Below are positions 4,413 through 5,661 of a DNA stretch of 5,661 nucleotides, piece after piece. Origin of the DNA: Bdellovibrionales bacterium. Its GTDB lineage: Bacteria > Bdellovibrionota_G > JALEGL01 > JAGRAY01. Numbering within the stretch: position 1 is the first letter of the stretch; the number at the start of each line of letters is the position of its first letter. Under the pieces are notes generated by a model. That model was not told where the DNA came from and made no database searches. It was given only the letters and a program-made list of their open reading frames with translations. A program made the position numbers and the translations under genes. Where the stretch lies: positions 1-5,661 of the forward strand of contig JAGRAY010000121.1 in NCBI GenBank assembly GCA_020434375.1. The letters run 5' to 3'.

Positions 4413-4458
4413 AATACGCTTGAACACCGCCCTGTAAAAGCTTGCCGAACGAATAGGA

Positions 4459-4487
4459 TTGGCTTCTGACGCCAATTTTGCTACAAG
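4459..4487 (+). promoter_or_regulatory. Candidate promoter of the two-lipoprotein operon
   Basis: TTGGCT (4459-4464, four of six to consensus), a 17-bp spacer and TACAAG (4482-4487) preceded by TGC form a weak sigma-70 promoter with an extended -10. Transcription would start near 4494, the A of the lipoprotein ATG. That mirrors the arrangement at 2761-2777. There is no Shine-Dalgarno before this ATG, which again suits a leaderless mRNA. Both hexamers are weak. Confidence 0.35.
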
Positions 4488-4493
4488 CCACGG

Positions 4494-5057
4494 ATGTTAA
4501 AAAGACACTTCACTTACTTTTCTATATTGATAGGAACCCTCTTCGTCGCTTCGTGTGGGGCCAAACAATATCACCCTCCTGAATTGGCTAAGAAAGCGTA
4601 TATCCAAATTGATGGGTCAAAATCGAAAACGGGCGTACCTGTATTTGGAGCCAAATATCGCACTTACCTTAACGTGTGGAAGCCTTATCCAAAAACCTGT
4701 GAAGAATACTACTATGGGCAAATTAAAATAGGTGGCGGTCGATCAACTGAACCCACGGTTATTCCAGCTGATGAATTGATCAATATTTATTTTGTTCGCG
4801 CCAAAACAACTACGACATCTAGCATGACTCAAACGGTTCAACACGTACAAGAAAAAAACAGCAACTTGTTTTTTATTCCTAAAGAAAATCGCAAATATGT
4901 ATTTCAAATGTTTGATAAAGAACGAGGACTAACAGACATGAAGGTCTTTGAAGTCAACGGAGACCGAGAAAAGGAAATGAAACATTTTTTGAGCAATCCT
5001 TTCGAAAAATGTAAGGAAGTGAAAGAACTAAAACAACCCAAAGCAGCGAAACCATGA
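4494..5057 (+). CDS. Lipoprotein of unknown function (first of coupled pair)
   Basis: The 187-residue product has a lipoprotein signal peptide: MLKRHF basic end, hydrophobic SILIGTLFVA, then lipobox VASC with Cys21. Gly at +2 predicts the outer membrane where the Lol rule applies. The signal peptide supports this ATG although no ribosome binding site is visible. The mature part carries Cys69 and Cys173, which may pair. It has beta-like stretches (TYLNVWKPY, LFFIPKENRKYVFQMF, MKVFEVNGD), a Gly-rich GGGRS and a Thr/Ser-rich TTTTSSMTQT, and it ends in a Lys/Pro-rich tail. No named family was recognised. Its last bases overlap the next gene by ATGA (5054-5057), so translation of the two is probably coupled and the products may work together at the envelope. 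Confidence 0.85.
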   Translation: MLKRHFTYFSILIGTLFVASCGAKQYHPPELAKKAYIQIDGSKSKTGVPVFGAKYRTYLNVWKPYPKTCEEYYYGQIKIGGGRSTEPTVIPADELINIYFVRAKTTTTSSMTQTVQHVQEKNSNLFFIPKENRKYVFQMFDKERGLTDMKVFEVNGDREKEMKHFLSNPFEKCKEVKELKQPKAAKP

Positions 5058-5533
5058 AAGACATTGACTATTTGATTGTAAACATTGCCATACTGTTCTC
5101 CGGCTGTTCAGTACACCACACCCCCGCGACCTATCGGCAACAGTTTGGAAACAAGATGGACGCCATTCAAGTGAAGGAAAGTTACAGCAGCGTGGTGAAA
5201 CGCTTAACCACTTTGGCTCATAAATGTTTTTCAGATCTTCACGTAAATTACTCTGGCGGTGGTGGTTCGAAGTCCGTCACGACCTACAAGGTCAAAACGG
5301 AATCGACTGGAAAGCAGTCTTCAGTGATTAAAATTCCTCTCCAAAATGACTCGAAAACCTGGGGAATGAGCACGGGAGGAGCCGAAAGTTACGCAGCTAT
5401 TATTGACATTCAAGCAGTCGACGCAAAAACCACGAAAGTCAAACCGTATTACCGACAAAAGTTCGTGGGTAAAGCCATTTCCATGTGGGTCAAAAAAGAA
5501 ACCGATGCATGTCCGGAAGTGGGATTATACTAA
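5054..5533 (+). CDS. Probable lipoprotein of unknown function (second of coupled pair)
   Basis: The 159-residue product starts in the ATGA overlap with the gene before it. Its N-terminus, MKDIDYLIVNIAILFSGC, looks like a short lipoprotein signal ending in SGC with Cys18 and Ser at +2. The n-region is odd, with two Asp against one Lys, and the -3 residue is Phe rather than Leu. A lipidated form is likely but less sure than for its partner. The mature part has Cys58 and Cys153 as a possible disulfide, an early helical stretch (ESYSSVVKRLTTLAHKCF), a Gly-rich turn (SGGGGSKS) and a C-terminal FVGKAISMWVKKETDACP. This Cys-after-helix and Trp...Cys-Pro pattern is common in small proteobacterial lipoproteins of unknown role. 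No downstream gene is close enough to extend the operon within the window. Confidence 0.8.
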   Translation: MKDIDYLIVNIAILFSGCSVHHTPATYRQQFGNKMDAIQVKESYSSVVKRLTTLAHKCFSDLHVNYSGGGGSKSVTTYKVKTESTGKQSSVIKIPLQNDSKTWGMSTGGAESYAAIIDIQAVDAKTTKVKPYYRQKFVGKAISMWVKKETDACPEVGLY

Positions 5534-5661
5534 GTAGAGTACCCCTCATAGCCGTATTGACCAATAGACAATTTACTCTTTCTAGTCCCGCCCAAAACCA
5601 TAAAGAGCCCGCCTAGAGCACTTCGCTTGTATGAGCTATGGTTATTGTATTACATTTGTGG
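5534..5661. other. Intergenic end of window
   Basis: No complete gene is present. A 7-bp inverted repeat, AACCATA (5596-5602) with TATGGTT (5637-5643), and TCTAG (5581-5585) with CTAGA (5613-5617) are visible, but no T run makes a terminator of either. CCCGCC occurs twice (5587-5592 and 5608-5613). Minus-strand frames are open for short distances only. Confidence 0.4.

Noticed and set aside
4458..4479. Hairpin ATTGGC/GCCAAT followed by TTTT as a terminator of the winged-helix gene
   Set aside because: The stem is only 6 bp, the T run is four bases, and the same bases form a better-spaced promoter for the next gene.
1..5661. CRISPR array, insertion sequence or prophage
   Set aside because: There are no regularly spaced repeats, no transposase or integrase gene and no phage genes; the only mobile-like item is the REP-like palindrome.

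Overview
The window looks like a chromosomal stretch from a Gram-negative, moderately AT-rich bacterium. Three lipoprotein-type signal peptides (cysteine at residue 21, 21 and 18, with S, G and S at +2), a Sec-secreted cysteine-rich protein, a soluble multi-PAS histidine kinase and an OmpR/PhoB-type winged helix fit a proteobacterial or Bdellovibrionota-like genome. No gene here fixes the taxon, and the presence of kaiB does not make it a cyanobacterium.

Layout: (1) 2-1798 (+) is a 5'-truncated PAS-PAS-PAS histidine kinase with a complete HisKA/HATPase core. (2) 1784-2056 (-) is a KaiB-family protein; it is convergent with the kinase and overlaps its 3' end by 15 bp. (3) 2057-2776 is about 720 bp without a convincing large gene. 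It holds several palindromes, a perfect 16-bp tandem duplication, a possible 55-codon ORF and a long stem followed by six T's. (4) 2777-3166 (+) is a small lipoprotein whose signal peptide is encoded through an 18-T homopolymer; it has an extended -10 promoter but no ribosome binding site. (5) 3196-3250 is a nested REP-like palindrome. (6) 3479-4084 (+) is a secreted nine-cysteine protein with a strong ribosome binding site. It is followed after 19 bp by a stand-alone winged-helix regulator, 4104-4412 (+), whose ATG lies in the loop of a perfect 12-bp hairpin. (7) 4494-5057 and 5054-5533 (+) are two lipoproteins overlapping by ATGA.

How it may work together: kinase plus KaiB is a signalling pair of the kind found near Kai systems outside cyanobacteria, although no kaiC is visible here. 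The right half is a run of envelope or secreted proteins of unknown function with a small DNA-binding protein among them. The most notable signals are the KaiB with an unusual C-terminal end, the kinase H-box lacking the usual T/N and P, the poly-T tract in a probably leaderless lipoprotein gene, the start codon in a hairpin loop, and the nested REP-like element.
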